DNA of 64,000 bases from assembly GCA_031382215.1 (NCBI GenBank), contig JANMYQ010000360.1, positions 1-64,000 of the forward strand, given 5' to 3'. Under the pieces are notes generated by a model. It ran no database searches. It had not been told where the DNA came from and saw nothing but the letters and a program-made list of their open reading frames with translations. The stretch is from LGRD01 sp031382215. GTDB taxonomy: Bacteria; Pseudomonadota; Gammaproteobacteria; Burkholderiales; Burkholderiaceae_C. Shown one piece after another: positions 10,958 through 18,790 of this stretch (positions are counted from its first letter, which is position 1; each line of letters starts with the position of its first letter). Position numbers and translations under genes: made by a program.

Positions 10958-11292
10958 TACGCCTTGATACGCCGCCGCACGCCCGGTGCGGCGGTGTCCT
11001 ACACCGCTGTGAGCCATTCGCCCACTGCGGCGAGTGCTTGCGCCTTCTACATTCCGTTTCGGTCTTCGTGAACTGTGCGCCTATACCTTGCACAGGTCTT
11101 TCGACGAGAGACTGAGCCGGCGACGAACCTTCACATCCTGGTTTGTCGCCAGTACCGGCGCCACGCGACTGCGGCTCTGCCCAGCAGCGTGGCGATGTTG
11201 ACGGTTGGTCGGCGTTCTGCGCTGGCGCTTGTCCGCAAAGCTGCGCCCCCAGGGTGCGGTTCTGCAGCGGACTGACACAAGGAACTCCATAA
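10958..11292 (+). promoter_or_regulatory. 335-bp intergenic region with upstream element, copy 2
   Basis: No gene is seen here. GTCCTAC at 10996 and CCTTCTACATTC at 11043 repeat the pair found before the previous gene, with the same 47-bp spacing. A short hairpin (GCCGCAC...GTGCGGC, about 10973-10993) just precedes it and may end the dehydrogenase mRNA. The rest, up to the start at 11293, shows no further structure I can support. Confidence 0.45.
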
Positions 11293-12717
11293 ATGAAGCT
11301 TGCACTCAAGCCCGCGGCATGGGCCGTTGCCGAACTGGTTGCCGTTCTCACGCTGGTGGGTTGCGGAGGCGCCGGAAGCGAGGCCGCTCCGGACGATGGC
11401 GCGACAACGGCAGAGTCGGCCGACACGATGCGCCAGATCGCCGCGGTTACCGTGGCCGCGACGACGTGGACGAAGATCGCCAACGAGTACCAATCGTTCT
11501 CGTTCAGTGGCACGAAGACGGTCCGTTATGGCGCCGACACCCGCTGGGTGCAGCGGTCAGTCAGCTGGCGCGGCCAGTGCACGAACGGGTTCTTCGGCAG
11601 CGACCCTGCCCCGGGCATTGACAAGACCTGCCAGGTGGCTTCGGCAGCACCGGCTCCTGCACCGGCACCAGCCCCCGCTCCTGCACCGGCACCGGCACCG
11701 GCACCGGCACCGGCACCGGCACCGGCACCGGCACCGGCACCGGCACCGGCACCTGCACCTGCACCTGCACCTGCACCTGCACCTGCACCTGCACCTGCAC
11801 CGGGTGTCAAGTACGGCTCGATGGCCGGCGCCAGCCTGGGCATCGGCGCGAGCTTGAATGGTGCGATCCCGTTCCCGTCCAGCAACCCGTGGAACACCGA
11901 CATCTCTACCGCGCCGGTTGACCCCAACTCGGCCAACCTGATCGCGAGCATCGGCGCCGAAACCGGCCTGCGCGGCGACTTCGGTTCGGGGCAGTGGAAC
12001 GGTGGGCCGATCGGCATCCCTTACATGGTCGTTGACAACAGCACGCCACCGGCGACGATCAACTTCACCGCCTACGGAAACGAGAGCGAACCGGGCCCGT
12101 ACCCGATCCCGTCCACCGCACCGGTGGAGGGGGGCCTGAGTGGCACCGGCGACCGCCATGTGATCGTGATCAACCGCGACAGCAACCGCCTCTACGAGCT
12201 TTACGTGGCCTACGCGCAGTCCGGCAACCGCTGGAATGCCGACTCGGGTGCCGTGTTCCACCTCGACTCGAACACCGTGCGCCCTGGCGGCCAACCCGGC
12301 TGGACCAGCGCCGACGCGGCAGGCCTGCCGATCTTCCCCGGCCTGGTGCGCTACGACGAGGCTGCGTCGGGCGCGATCCGCCACGCGCTGCGCTTCACTG
12401 TGCAGGCGAGCCGGCGCGCCTACGTGCCGCCGGCCACGCACTTTGCGTCGAGCAACACGTCGGTCAACCTGCCGCCGATGGGCATGCGCGTGCGGCTGAA
12501 GGCGAGCTACGTGATCCCGTCCAGCTTCAGCACCGAGGTCAAGGCGATCCTGCAGGCCATGAAGACCTACGGCATGTTTGTGGCCGACAACGGCAGCATC
12601 TGGTTCGTCAGCGGAGCCCCCGACGAGCGCTGGAACAACAGCGTGCTGAACTCACAGCTGGGCAGCGTGAAGGGCTCCAACTTCGAGGTGATCCGCATGG
12701 ACGGCCTGAAGCAGTAG
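11293..12717 (+). CDS. Lipoprotein with two-cysteine N-terminal domain and long Ala-Pro linker
   Basis: 474 residues. The first 115 residues are clearly homologous to the preceding lipoprotein: the same MK.ALKPA signal peptide, lipobox LVGC (Cys24), and one copy of the two-cysteine domain (59-115; VRYGADTRWVQ, CTNGFFG, KTCQ). A pure Ala-Pro linker (about 118-170) is encoded by hexanucleotide repeats. The C-terminal 300 residues (from GVKYGSM) are beta-rich with many Asn/Gly. They include NPWNTDIS, GGPIGIPYMVVD and HVIVINRDSNRLYEL, and resemble no enzyme I can name. The linker suggests a domain held away from the membrane. The start at 11293 follows the weak AAGGAACTCC. Confidence 0.8.
   Translation: MKLALKPAAWAVAELVAVLTLVGCGGAGSEAAPDDGATTAESADTMRQIAAVTVAATTWTKIANEYQSFSFSGTKTVRYGADTRWVQRSVSWRGQCTNGFFGSDPAPGIDKTCQVASAAPAPAPAPAPAPAPAPAPAPAPAPAPAPAPAPAPAPAPAPAPAPAPAPAPAPGVKYGSMAGASLGIGASLNGAIPFPSSNPWNTDISTAPVDPNSANLIASIGAETGLRGDFGSGQWNGGPIGIPYMVVDNSTPPATINFTAYGNESEPGPYPIPSTAPVEGGLSGTGDRHVIVINRDSNRLYELYVAYAQSGNRWNADSGAVFHLDSNTVRPGGQPGWTSADAAGLPIFPGLVRYDEAASGAIRHALRFTVQASRRAYVPPATHFASSNTSVNLPPMGMRVRLKASYVIPSSFSTEVKAILQAMKTYGMFVADNGSIWFVSGAPDERWNNSVLNSQLGSVKGSNFEVIRMDGLKQ
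11683..11802 (+). repeat. Hexanucleotide microsatellite (GCACCG)11(GCACCT)8
   Basis: Eleven perfect copies of GCACCG (11683-11748) are followed by eight perfect copies of GCACCT (11749-11796) and a final GCACCG. Each copy encodes Ala-Pro, so gain or loss of units keeps the frame and changes only the linker length. The two pure sub-arrays point to recent slippage or unit-wise expansion. Confidence 0.95.
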
Positions 12718-12730
12718 CCGGCGCAGGGCC

Positions 12731-12753
12731 GGCCGGCTCGCACAGAGCCGGCC
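12731..12753 (+). terminator. GC-rich hairpin after the Ala-Pro lipoprotein gene
   Basis: GGCCGGCTC and GAGCCGGCC form a perfect 9-bp stem with loop GCACA, starting 13 bp after the stop. There is no T-run, so termination is likely but not certain. Confidence 0.45.
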
Positions 12754-12839
12754 GTGTCAAGGCCGCCGGGCCACAGTGTCACGGCCGGCCGCGGCGCGCC
12801 GCTACACTGCGTGAGATCCACTTCCAGAGTGCACCCACC

Positions 12840-13262
12840 ATGGCCGGCCTCACTGCCCAGACCCCGCAACCCACCGCCATCACCGCGCACCAGCAGTCGC
12901 GTGTGCTGGAGGTGGGTTTTGCCGATGGCGCTCAGTTTCGTATTCCCTTCGAGCTGATGCGCGTGTATTCACCCAGCGCCGAAGTGCAGGGCCACGGCCC
13001 CGGACAAGAAGTGCTGCAGACCGGCAAACGCGAGGTCGAACTCACTGCGCTCGAAGCGGTGGGCAACTACGCTGTGCAGCCGCATTTCTCCGACGGCCAC
13101 AACACCGGCATTTTCTCGTGGGACTACCTGTACTTCCTGGGCTCCCAGCAGGCCGAGCTGTGGCAACAGTACGAAGGCCGCCTGCAAGCCGCCGGCATGA
13201 GCCGCGACGCGCCGATGCCGGAGGCCGGCGGCGGGTCGGCGTGTGGTAGCCATCATCACTGA
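12840..13262 (+). CDS. DUF971 (gamma-butyrobetaine hydroxylase N-terminal-like) protein
   Basis: 140 residues. The DUF971 fold is seen at about residues 17-105, with LEVGFADGAQFRIPFELMR near the start and GNYAVQPHFSDGHNTGIFSW near the end. This small domain also occurs at the N-terminus of gamma-butyrobetaine hydroxylase; stand-alone copies have been linked to Fe-S handling, but the function here is not proven. The tail ends CGSHHH. A -10-like TACACT sits at 12803. In many Burkholderiales the gene lies directly before ubiE; here another gene separates them. Confidence 0.9.
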   Translation: MAGLTAQTPQPTAITAHQQSRVLEVGFADGAQFRIPFELMRVYSPSAEVQGHGPGQEVLQTGKREVELTALEAVGNYAVQPHFSDGHNTGIFSWDYLYFLGSQQAELWQQYEGRLQAAGMSRDAPMPEAGGGSACGSHHH

Positions 13263-13282
13263 CCGGCGTGCGGTGCGCTGTG

Positions 13283-13315
13283 GTTATACTAGTCGCGCCG
13301 TAAAACTAGTATAAC
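13283..13315. promoter_or_regulatory. Perfect 11-bp operator-like palindrome before the nucleotidyltransferase gene
   Basis: GTTATACTAGT (13283-13293) and ACTAGTATAAC (13305-13315) are perfect inverted repeats 11 bp apart, ending 7 bp before the GTG start at 13323. TATACT inside the left arm could serve as a -10. The position fits auto-repression or control by a DNA-binding protein. Confidence 0.65.
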
Positions 13316-13322
13316 GACCGCT

Positions 13323-14384
13323 GTGCCCCCGCACTATTCCGACCTGTCCCTCTCCGCCCAGACCGCCTACGCCCAGTTGCTCGATGCCGCGCTGAGCGCC
13401 GAGTTGGCGCGTTCAGTGGCAGACCTGTCGGGCTCGTTCAACGCCAAGACCGTGAAGGGCCGCCGCTACTGGTACTTCCAGTACACCGAGCCCTCCGGCA
13501 AACTGCGGCAGCTCTACGTCGGCCCGGACACCGACGCCGTGCAGCGCCTGATGGAGCGCAAAGGTGGCCAGAGCGCCGCCGAAGCGCTGGGGCCACTGGC
13601 CCGATCGGCGTTGGCGCTCGGCGGCACACCGGTGCTGGGGCGCCACTACCGCGTGATCCGCCGCCTGGCCGACTACGGCTTCTTCCATGCCGGCGGCCTG
13701 CTGATCGGCACGCACGCATTTCTTGCATTCGCCAACATGCTGGGCGTGCGCTGGGGCGACCAGGATCGAACCCAGGACATCGACTTTGCCCATGCCGGCA
13801 AGTCGCTCGCCCTCGCTCTGCCGAACAACGTCGAAGTTCAGACCCACGACGCCATCGCGTCGCTGAACATGGGCTTCCTTCCGGTGTCGGGCCTCAACGG
13901 CAACACCGGCGGCAGCTACCTCATTCCCGCCGAGCCCGACTTCCGTCTTGACTTCCTGGCGCCGCTGCACCGTGGCGGAGACACGCCCTACGTGCACCCG
14001 CAATTGCAGGTCACCTTGCAACCGCTGCCGTTCATGGAGTTCTCGCTCGAGCGTCCCGAGCAGGCCGTGGTGTTCTGCACCGAAGGCGCCGTGCTGGTGA
14101 ACGTGCCCAGCCCGGAACGGTTTGCGCTGCACAAGCTCATCGTCTTCGGCGAAAGGGCGGGCGCATTCCGGGCCAAGGCCAACAAAGACCTGGTCCAGGC
14201 AGCCCACCTGCTTGCCTGGCTGCGTGACCACCGCCGCGAGCCGCTCGACCAGGCGGTGGCCGACCTGATGACGCGCGGCCGTGGTTGGGTCAGCCGCTTC
14301 CGCCAGGGCGCCATTGCGATGAACAAGGCGTATCCTGACTTCGCTGATTCCGACCCACCCAGCTTCGCTGCCGCCACCCCATGA
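13323..14384 (+). CDS. Nucleotidyltransferase-fold protein (GSU2403 / NTP_transf_8 type)
   Basis: 353 residues from a GTG start. An N-terminal region (about 40-100) has GRRYWYFQYTEPSGKLRQLYVG. It is followed by the nucleotidyltransferase core with GTHAFLAFANMLG (about 130) and TQDIDFAHAG (about 155), in which the two acidic residues of DID would bind metal. The family is of uncertain function; it belongs to the broad nucleotidyltransferase superfamily that also supplies toxins of AbiE/MenT type. No obvious partner gene is next to it. Its stop overlaps the ubiE start (ATGA), so ubiE is now translated downstream of it. Confidence 0.8.
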   Translation: MPPHYSDLSLSAQTAYAQLLDAALSAELARSVADLSGSFNAKTVKGRRYWYFQYTEPSGKLRQLYVGPDTDAVQRLMERKGGQSAAEALGPLARSALALGGTPVLGRHYRVIRRLADYGFFHAGGLLIGTHAFLAFANMLGVRWGDQDRTQDIDFAHAGKSLALALPNNVEVQTHDAIASLNMGFLPVSGLNGNTGGSYLIPAEPDFRLDFLAPLHRGGDTPYVHPQLQVTLQPLPFMEFSLERPEQAVVFCTEGAVLVNVPSPERFALHKLIVFGERAGAFRAKANKDLVQAAHLLAWLRDHRREPLDQAVADLMTRGRGWVSRFRQGAIAMNKAYPDFADSDPPSFAAATP

Positions 14385-15112
14385 CCGACACCCATTTCGG
14401 CTTCAAGACCGTCGACGAAGGCCAGAAGGCCGGCCGCGTGCGCGGCGTATTCGACTCGGTCGCGTCCAACTACGACGTGATGAACGACCTGATGTCGATG
14501 GGCCTGCACCGCGCCTGGAAGGCCTACACGGTGGCAGCGGCCAACCTGCGCGACGGCGACCAGGTGCTCGACATCGCCGGCGGCACCGGCGACCTGGCGC
14601 GTGCCTTCGCGCGCAAGGTCGGCCCCAAGGGACTGGTGCTGCACACAGACATCAACGAAGCCATGCTGCGCCAGGGCCGCGACCGCCTGCTCGACGAAGG
14701 TCTGGTGCTGCCCACCTTGCTGTGCGACGCCGAAGCGCTGCCTTTCGCGGCCGACCGCTTCAACCTCGTCAGCGTGGCCTTCGGCCTGCGCAACATGACC
14801 CACAAAGACAAGGCGCTGGTCGAAATGAACCGGGTGCTCAAACCCGGCGGCCGGCTGCTGGTGCTCGAGTTCTCGAAGGTCGCCGCGCCGCTGAGCAAGG
14901 CCTACGACTGGTATTCGTTCAACGTGCTGCCGCGCATCGGCCAACTGGTGGCGGGCGATGGCGAGAGCTACCGCTACCTGGCCGAATCCATCCGCATGCA
15001 CCCCGGGCAGGCCGAACTGAAGGCCATGATGAAGGACGCCGGCTTCGGCCACGTGGACGTGCACAACCTGAGCGCGGGGGTGGTGGCGCTGCACGTGGGC
15101 ATCAAATGCTGA
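14381..15112 (+). CDS. ubiE: Demethylmenaquinone/2-polyprenyl-benzoquinol methyltransferase UbiE
   Basis: 243 residues, typical length. It performs the C-methylation step of ubiquinone (and menaquinone) synthesis using S-adenosylmethionine. Visible motifs are the FDSVASNYDVMNDLMS start, SAM-binding LDIAGGTGDLA, the VAFGLRN motif characteristic of UbiE, and RVLKPGGRLLVLEFS. The ATG overlaps the preceding stop by 4 bp. Confidence 0.97.
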   Translation: MTDTHFGFKTVDEGQKAGRVRGVFDSVASNYDVMNDLMSMGLHRAWKAYTVAAANLRDGDQVLDIAGGTGDLARAFARKVGPKGLVLHTDINEAMLRQGRDRLLDEGLVLPTLLCDAEALPFAADRFNLVSVAFGLRNMTHKDKALVEMNRVLKPGGRLLVLEFSKVAAPLSKAYDWYSFNVLPRIGQLVAGDGESYRYLAESIRMHPGQAELKAMMKDAGFGHVDVHNLSAGVVALHVGIKC

Positions 15113-15141
15113 GGCCCGCCTGAGCGTGGCTCGGGCGGGCC
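15113..15141. terminator. Hairpin between convergent ubiE and PEP-CTERM genes
   Basis: GGCCCGCC.GAGC and GCTC.GGCGGGCC form a long GC-rich stem starting right after the ubiE stop. There is no clear T-run, and it may act in both directions. Confidence 0.5.
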
Positions 15142-15166
15142 CCTGCACCCTGCCCAAAGAACGTCG

Positions 15167-15847
15167 TCAGCCCCGGTTGCGGCGGCGCCGCGCCGCGAAC
15201 CCGACCAGCCCCAACCCGGCCAGCATCAACGCATAGGTCTGCGGCTCGGGAACAGCGCTGGTGATCTTCACGGCACCGACGTAGAACTTCTCGTTGTCCT
15301 CGGCCTTGAACCAGAGCGAGTGGGTGTTGGTCAGCCATTCATTGCTGTGCCACTGGGTGAACACCACGCTGGCGAAGCTGCGCGTTTCCCAGCTCTGCCC
15401 CTCGTCGGAACTCACCTTGAAGTGGTCCGAGCCCGGCGCGTCGCCCGACTGGTACATGTGATAGCCGACCAGGTTAACGGCGTTCGAAAAGCTGAGCTTC
15501 ATCACTTCGGTGCCGCTGATCCAGGTGTTGCTGGTGGAGCTCGGGCCAGGCACCACGCCAAGGCCGCGGTCGGCTTGCGGAAGGTCCTGGTAGACCACGC
15601 TGGCGCTGCCTGCGGTCGCTGCGGTGGCCGTCAACGTGCCGCCCACCCCGGCGTCGAACGTCATCGAGGCGCAGCGGTGGTCGGCACCGGGCCCGAGGCA
15701 ACTGTTCGTCGGATGCAGCACGCTGCCGCTGCTGCCCGAGAAGTCGAGGAACTCATAAACAAAGCCCCCGCCGGCAGACACCGGCACAGCGTGCGCTGAA
15801 GTGGCGGCCATCAAGCCCGCAAGGGCGACGAACAATCTCGTTCTCAT
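15167..15847 (-). CDS. PEP-CTERM sorting-domain protein
   Basis: 226 residues from the ATG at 15847, which has GGGAGGAA ideally spaced upstream. A signal peptide (to about TSAHA) is followed by a secreted beta-rich body with a few Cys. The C-terminal sorting signal reads VPEPQTYALMLAGLGLVGF and ends in ARRRRNRG. Such proteins are cleaved at the PEP motif by an exosortase, here most likely XrtB encoded at 21133, and end up in the exopolysaccharide matrix. The body is not assigned to an enzyme family. Confidence 0.9.
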   Translation of the reverse strand: MRTRLFVALAGLMAATSAHAVPVSAGGGFVYEFLDFSGSSGSVLHPTNSCLGPGADHRCASMTFDAGVGGTLTATAATAGSASVVYQDLPQADRGLGVVPGPSSTSNTWISGTEVMKLSFSNAVNLVGYHMYQSGDAPGSDHFKVSSDEGQSWETRSFASVVFTQWHSNEWLTNTHSLWFKAEDNEKFYVGAVKITSAVPEPQTYALMLAGLGLVGFAARRRRNRG

Positions 15848-16042
15848 CACATTCCTCCCAGGTGCGCTGTGCCCGATGGGCCAGGTCATTCCCGTTATCC
15901 CTAGAGTGTGGGGATGGGAAAACCCCAAGGGCACCCCGCGTTCCGGGGGGCGCGCGGGAAAACCTCACGGCAGGTGCAAGAACGGGAGTCCGTTGTAAGC
16001 CAGCGTGAACTTGTGCCAGCGAATCCCCGGTTCGCGGGGTAT

Positions 16043-16070
16043 CCCTAATTAGGGGGAGGGTCTACCCTAG
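16043..16070 (+). promoter_or_regulatory. Palindrome CCCTAATTAGGG and adjacent TACCCTAG upstream of a PEP-CTERM gene
   Basis: CCCTAATTAGGG (16043-16054) is a perfect 12-bp palindrome followed by GGAGGG and TCTACCCTAG. It lies 92 bp before the start at 16135 in the divergent region between two PEP-CTERM genes. CCCTAGAG also occurs at 15899 in the same region. This may be a regulator site for matrix-protein genes. Confidence 0.45.
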
Positions 16071-16134
16071 TCGCAAAGGATCAATCGGGCCCCGTTGGGG
16101 GGTTTGAAAAGCCTTACTTACGGGAGAGAGAAGT

Positions 16135-16731
16135 ATGAAAGTTACAAACACAGCTCGACTGGGTTTCTTGGCTGCGGCGCTTGCCTGTGGCAGTGCGAAC
16201 GCGGTGGTGCTCATTGCCGAAGACTTCGAGAGCTTCGACCCACTGGTCGCCAACACCGGATACACCCAGGTGAATGCCGGCTCGCTGGGCGCGTGGACTG
16301 TCGGCGGTAATTCGGTCGACCTGATTCAGAACAACTACGGCGCCATCAACAACGTCAGCGTCGACCTTGCGGGCAGTCCCGGCCCCGGTTCACTTTCGCA
16401 AAGCTTCATCGCGATGGCTGGCTGGACCTACACGCTGACTTGGGACTATTTCAAGAACGGCAGCGGGACCCCTCTCGACGTGGTGCTGGGCGGCCTGGCT
16501 CAAACATTTGCTGCGCCGGCGGGGATCACGTCCGGGTTGATGACTTGGACTCCGACGACCAACACGCCGTTTTCCGTTTCCTTCGCCGGTGGTGCTGGCG
16601 TGCAGGGCCCGACGCTGGACAACGTCACGCTGACCGCTGCCATCCCCGAACCCGAAACCTACGCACTCATGCTCGCCGGCTTGGGTGTCATTGGCTACGT
16701 GGCGCGTCGGCGCCGGCCTAACCAGGGTTGA
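16135..16731 (+). CDS. PEP-CTERM sorting-domain protein
   Basis: 198 residues with signal peptide (to SANA) and a compact beta-sandwich-like body rich in Gly/Asn/Thr (EDFESFDP, SLGAWTVGGNSVDLI, FSVSFAGGAG). This is the type of fold seen in DUF642/choice-of-anchor modules. The C-terminal signal is IPEPETYALMLAGLGVIGY followed by VARRRR. The start has GGGAGAGAGAAG upstream. It should be an exosortase substrate like the divergent neighbour. Confidence 0.92.
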   Translation: MKVTNTARLGFLAAALACGSANAVVLIAEDFESFDPLVANTGYTQVNAGSLGAWTVGGNSVDLIQNNYGAINNVSVDLAGSPGPGSLSQSFIAMAGWTYTLTWDYFKNGSGTPLDVVLGGLAQTFAAPAGITSGLMTWTPTTNTPFSVSFAGGAGVQGPTLDNVTLTAAIPEPETYALMLAGLGVIGYVARRRRPNQG

Positions 16732-16762
16732 CTCTGCGGTTGCAGGCCCCGCCTCAACCTCG

Positions 16763-16785
16763 ACCCCGCTTCGGCGGGGTTTCTC
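16763..16785 (+). terminator. Rho-independent terminator
   Basis: ACCCCGC and GCGGGGT form a 7-bp stem around a TTCG tetraloop, followed by TTCTC. It ends the PEP-CTERM gene mRNA before the eps operon. Confidence 0.75.
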
Positions 16786-16903
16786 ATTGGCGGGCGCAGC
16801 AGCATCGGTGGCGATTCATGACGTACGAAGGCGCCAAACACTGCCCAACTTGTTCACGATACGCACCCTCAAGTTTGCCCAAGACCCGTTGCCGTCCTAC
16901 AGG

Positions 16904-16940
16904 TTGCGTAGAGGTTTAACCGTAAACTCATTCTTGTTTT
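16904..16940 (+). promoter_or_regulatory. Possible eps operon promoter region
   Basis: The first AT-rich stretch before epsD contains the inverted repeat GTTTA-ACCG-TAAAC (16914-16927), then TCATTCTTGTTTTGATG. The operon promoter is probably here, but I cannot place -35/-10 boxes with confidence. Confidence 0.3.
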
Positions 16941-16961
16941 GATGACCCGAGAGTTCTTCGC

Positions 16962-17903
16962 ATGACCCTATCTTTCCGAGCTGCAGCTGTCGCCATCGCG
17001 GTGACAACGCTCACCTTGTCGCTGGCTGCCTGCGGCGACAAGAAAGACAAGCCCGCCAGCCAGATTGCGGCCAAGGTCAACAAGGAAGAGATCTCGGTTC
17101 ACCAGATCAACTTCGTGCTGCAGCAGCAGCGCGGCCTCAAGCCCGAGCAGGCCGACGCCGCGGGCAAGCAGGTGCTCGAGCGCCTGGTCGACCAGGAACT
17201 GGCGCTGCAAAAAGCGCAAGACCTCAAGCTCGATCGGGAACCCCGAGTGGTTCAGCAGCTCGAGGCCGCGCGGCGCGAGATCATCGCCCGCGCTTACCTC
17301 GAGAAAACCGGCGAAGCCGCGCCCAAGCCCGCGCCCGAAGAGATCGCAAAGTACTACGCCGACAAGCCCGCACTCTTCAAAGAGCGGCGCATCTACAACA
17401 TTCAAGAAATCGCCATCGAGGCCAAGCCCGAACAAGTCGAAGGCCTGCGCGCCAAGCTCGTTGCGGCCAAGACCGTGAACGACTTCATCGACTTTCTGAA
17501 GGCGAGCAACTTCAACTTTGCCGGCAACCAGGCCGTGCGCCCAGCCGAGCAGCTGCCGCTGAACATGCTCGACACGTTTGCCAAGATGAAAGACGGCCAG
17601 ACCATGTTGGTGCCGTCTGCCAACGGTGCCCAGGTGGTGGTGTTGACCGGCTCCAGGGCCGAGCCGGTGGACGAAGCGCGCGCCCGCCCCGCCATAGAAC
17701 AGTTCCTGCTCAACGACGCCAAGCGCAAGATCGTCGAAAGCAACCTGAAGGCCATGCGCTCCGCTGCCAAGATCCAGTACGTGGGCAAGTTCGCCGACGG
17801 CGCGCCTGCCGTCGCGGCCGCTGCTCCGGCGCCGCCGGCTGCCACTGCCAGTGGCGGGCTCGACGCCGACGCCATCAGCAAAGGCATGGGCCTGAAAAAA
17901 TGA
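16962..17903 (+). CDS. epsD: EpsD family peptidyl-prolyl cis-trans isomerase lipoprotein
   Basis: 313 residues. The signal peptide ends in lipobox LAAC, so it is probably periplasmic and lipid-anchored. The body is of SurA/PpiC-type parvulin organisation (VNKEEISVHQINFVLQ, LVDQELALQKAQ, RIYNIQEIAIE). This is EpsD of PEP-CTERM/exosortase exopolysaccharide loci. It is thought to assist folding of envelope parts of the export system. The C-terminus is Ala/Pro-rich. Its stop overlaps the epsE start (ATGA), the first of several couplings in this operon. Confidence 0.92.
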   Translation: MTLSFRAAAVAIAVTTLTLSLAACGDKKDKPASQIAAKVNKEEISVHQINFVLQQQRGLKPEQADAAGKQVLERLVDQELALQKAQDLKLDREPRVVQQLEAARREIIARAYLEKTGEAAPKPAPEEIAKYYADKPALFKERRIYNIQEIAIEAKPEQVEGLRAKLVAAKTVNDFIDFLKASNFNFAGNQAVRPAEQLPLNMLDTFAKMKDGQTMLVPSANGAQVVVLTGSRAEPVDEARARPAIEQFLLNDAKRKIVESNLKAMRSAAKIQYVGKFADGAPAVAAAAPAPPAATASGGLDADAISKGMGLKK

Positions 17904-18778
17904 CCACGACCCGCCGCTCCCTGCACGCCCTGCAGTTCGTCGGCTCCCGTACGCTTGCCCTGCTGGCCATCGCCCTGTCCACGGCAGCCGGCCCCAGCGT
18001 TTGGGCGCAAACGGCCGCGCCGGCGGCCACTGCCGCTGCCGTGACTGCCGCCAACGAATATCGCCTGGGTGCCGGAGACGTGGTGCGAATCAACGTCTAC
18101 CAAAGCCCCGACCTCACGCTCGAAACCCGCATCGGCGAAGCAGGCAGCATCAGCTACCCGCTGCTCGGCGCCGTGAAACTCGGCGGCCTGACCGTGCCCC
18201 AGGCCGAGAAGCAGATTGCCGACGGCCTGCTGCGCGGCAACTTCCTCAAGCAGCCGCAGGTCAGCATCCAGGTCACGCAGGTGCGGGGCAACCAGGTGTC
18301 GGTGCTGGGGCAGGTGAACAAGCCTGGGCGCTTTCCGCTCGAGGTGGCCGACATGCGCCTGTCTGACCTGCTGGCCACTGCCGGCGGCATTGGCCCGGCC
18401 GGTGCCGACACGCTGACCCTGGTGGGCACCCGCAACGGCCAGACCTTTCGCAAAGAGGTCGACCTTCCCAGCCTGTTCCGCGGCGACCGCCGTGAAGACG
18501 ACGTCTTCGTGCAGAACGGCGACGTGCTCTATGTCGACCGCGCCCCGCAGATCTTCATCTACGGAGAGGTGCAACGCCCCGGCACCATTCGCCTGGAACG
18601 CGGCATGACCTTGATGCAGGCCCTGGCCACCGGCGGCGGGCTCACCCTCCGCGGCACCGAAAAAGGCCTGCGCGTACACCGCAAGGGCGGCGACGGCAAA
18701 ACCCACATCATCCAGCCCGCCATGGACGACGCGCTTCGCGACGGCGATGTGGTGTACGTGCGCGAGAGCCTTTTCTAG
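17900..18778 (+). CDS. epsE: EpsE polysaccharide export protein (Wza-like)
   Basis: 292 residues: signal peptide, a Poly_export domain (YRLGAGDVVRINVYQSPDLT) followed by two SLBB beta-grasp regions (QVSVLGQVNKPGRFPLE and IFIYGEVQRPGTIRLE). It forms the outer-membrane/periplasmic export channel of the exopolysaccharide system. The start overlaps the epsD stop. Confidence 0.95.
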   Translation: MTTTRRSLHALQFVGSRTLALLAIALSTAAGPSVWAQTAAPAATAAAVTAANEYRLGAGDVVRINVYQSPDLTLETRIGEAGSISYPLLGAVKLGGLTVPQAEKQIADGLLRGNFLKQPQVSIQVTQVRGNQVSVLGQVNKPGRFPLEVADMRLSDLLATAGGIGPAGADTLTLVGTRNGQTFRKEVDLPSLFRGDRREDDVFVQNGDVLYVDRAPQIFIYGEVQRPGTIRLERGMTLMQALATGGGLTLRGTEKGLRVHRKGGDGKTHIIQPAMDDALRDGDVVYVRESLF

Positions 18779-18790
18779 GCCCATGCCGCC

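Noticed and set aside
11640..11802. Repeat array as a CRISPR
   Set aside because: Units are 6 bp without spacers and are in frame as Ala-Pro codons.
16013..16018. TGGCAC on the minus strand as a sigma-54 site before the PEP-CTERM gene at 15847
   Set aside because: The only GC pair that could be the -12 element is one base off the required spacing.
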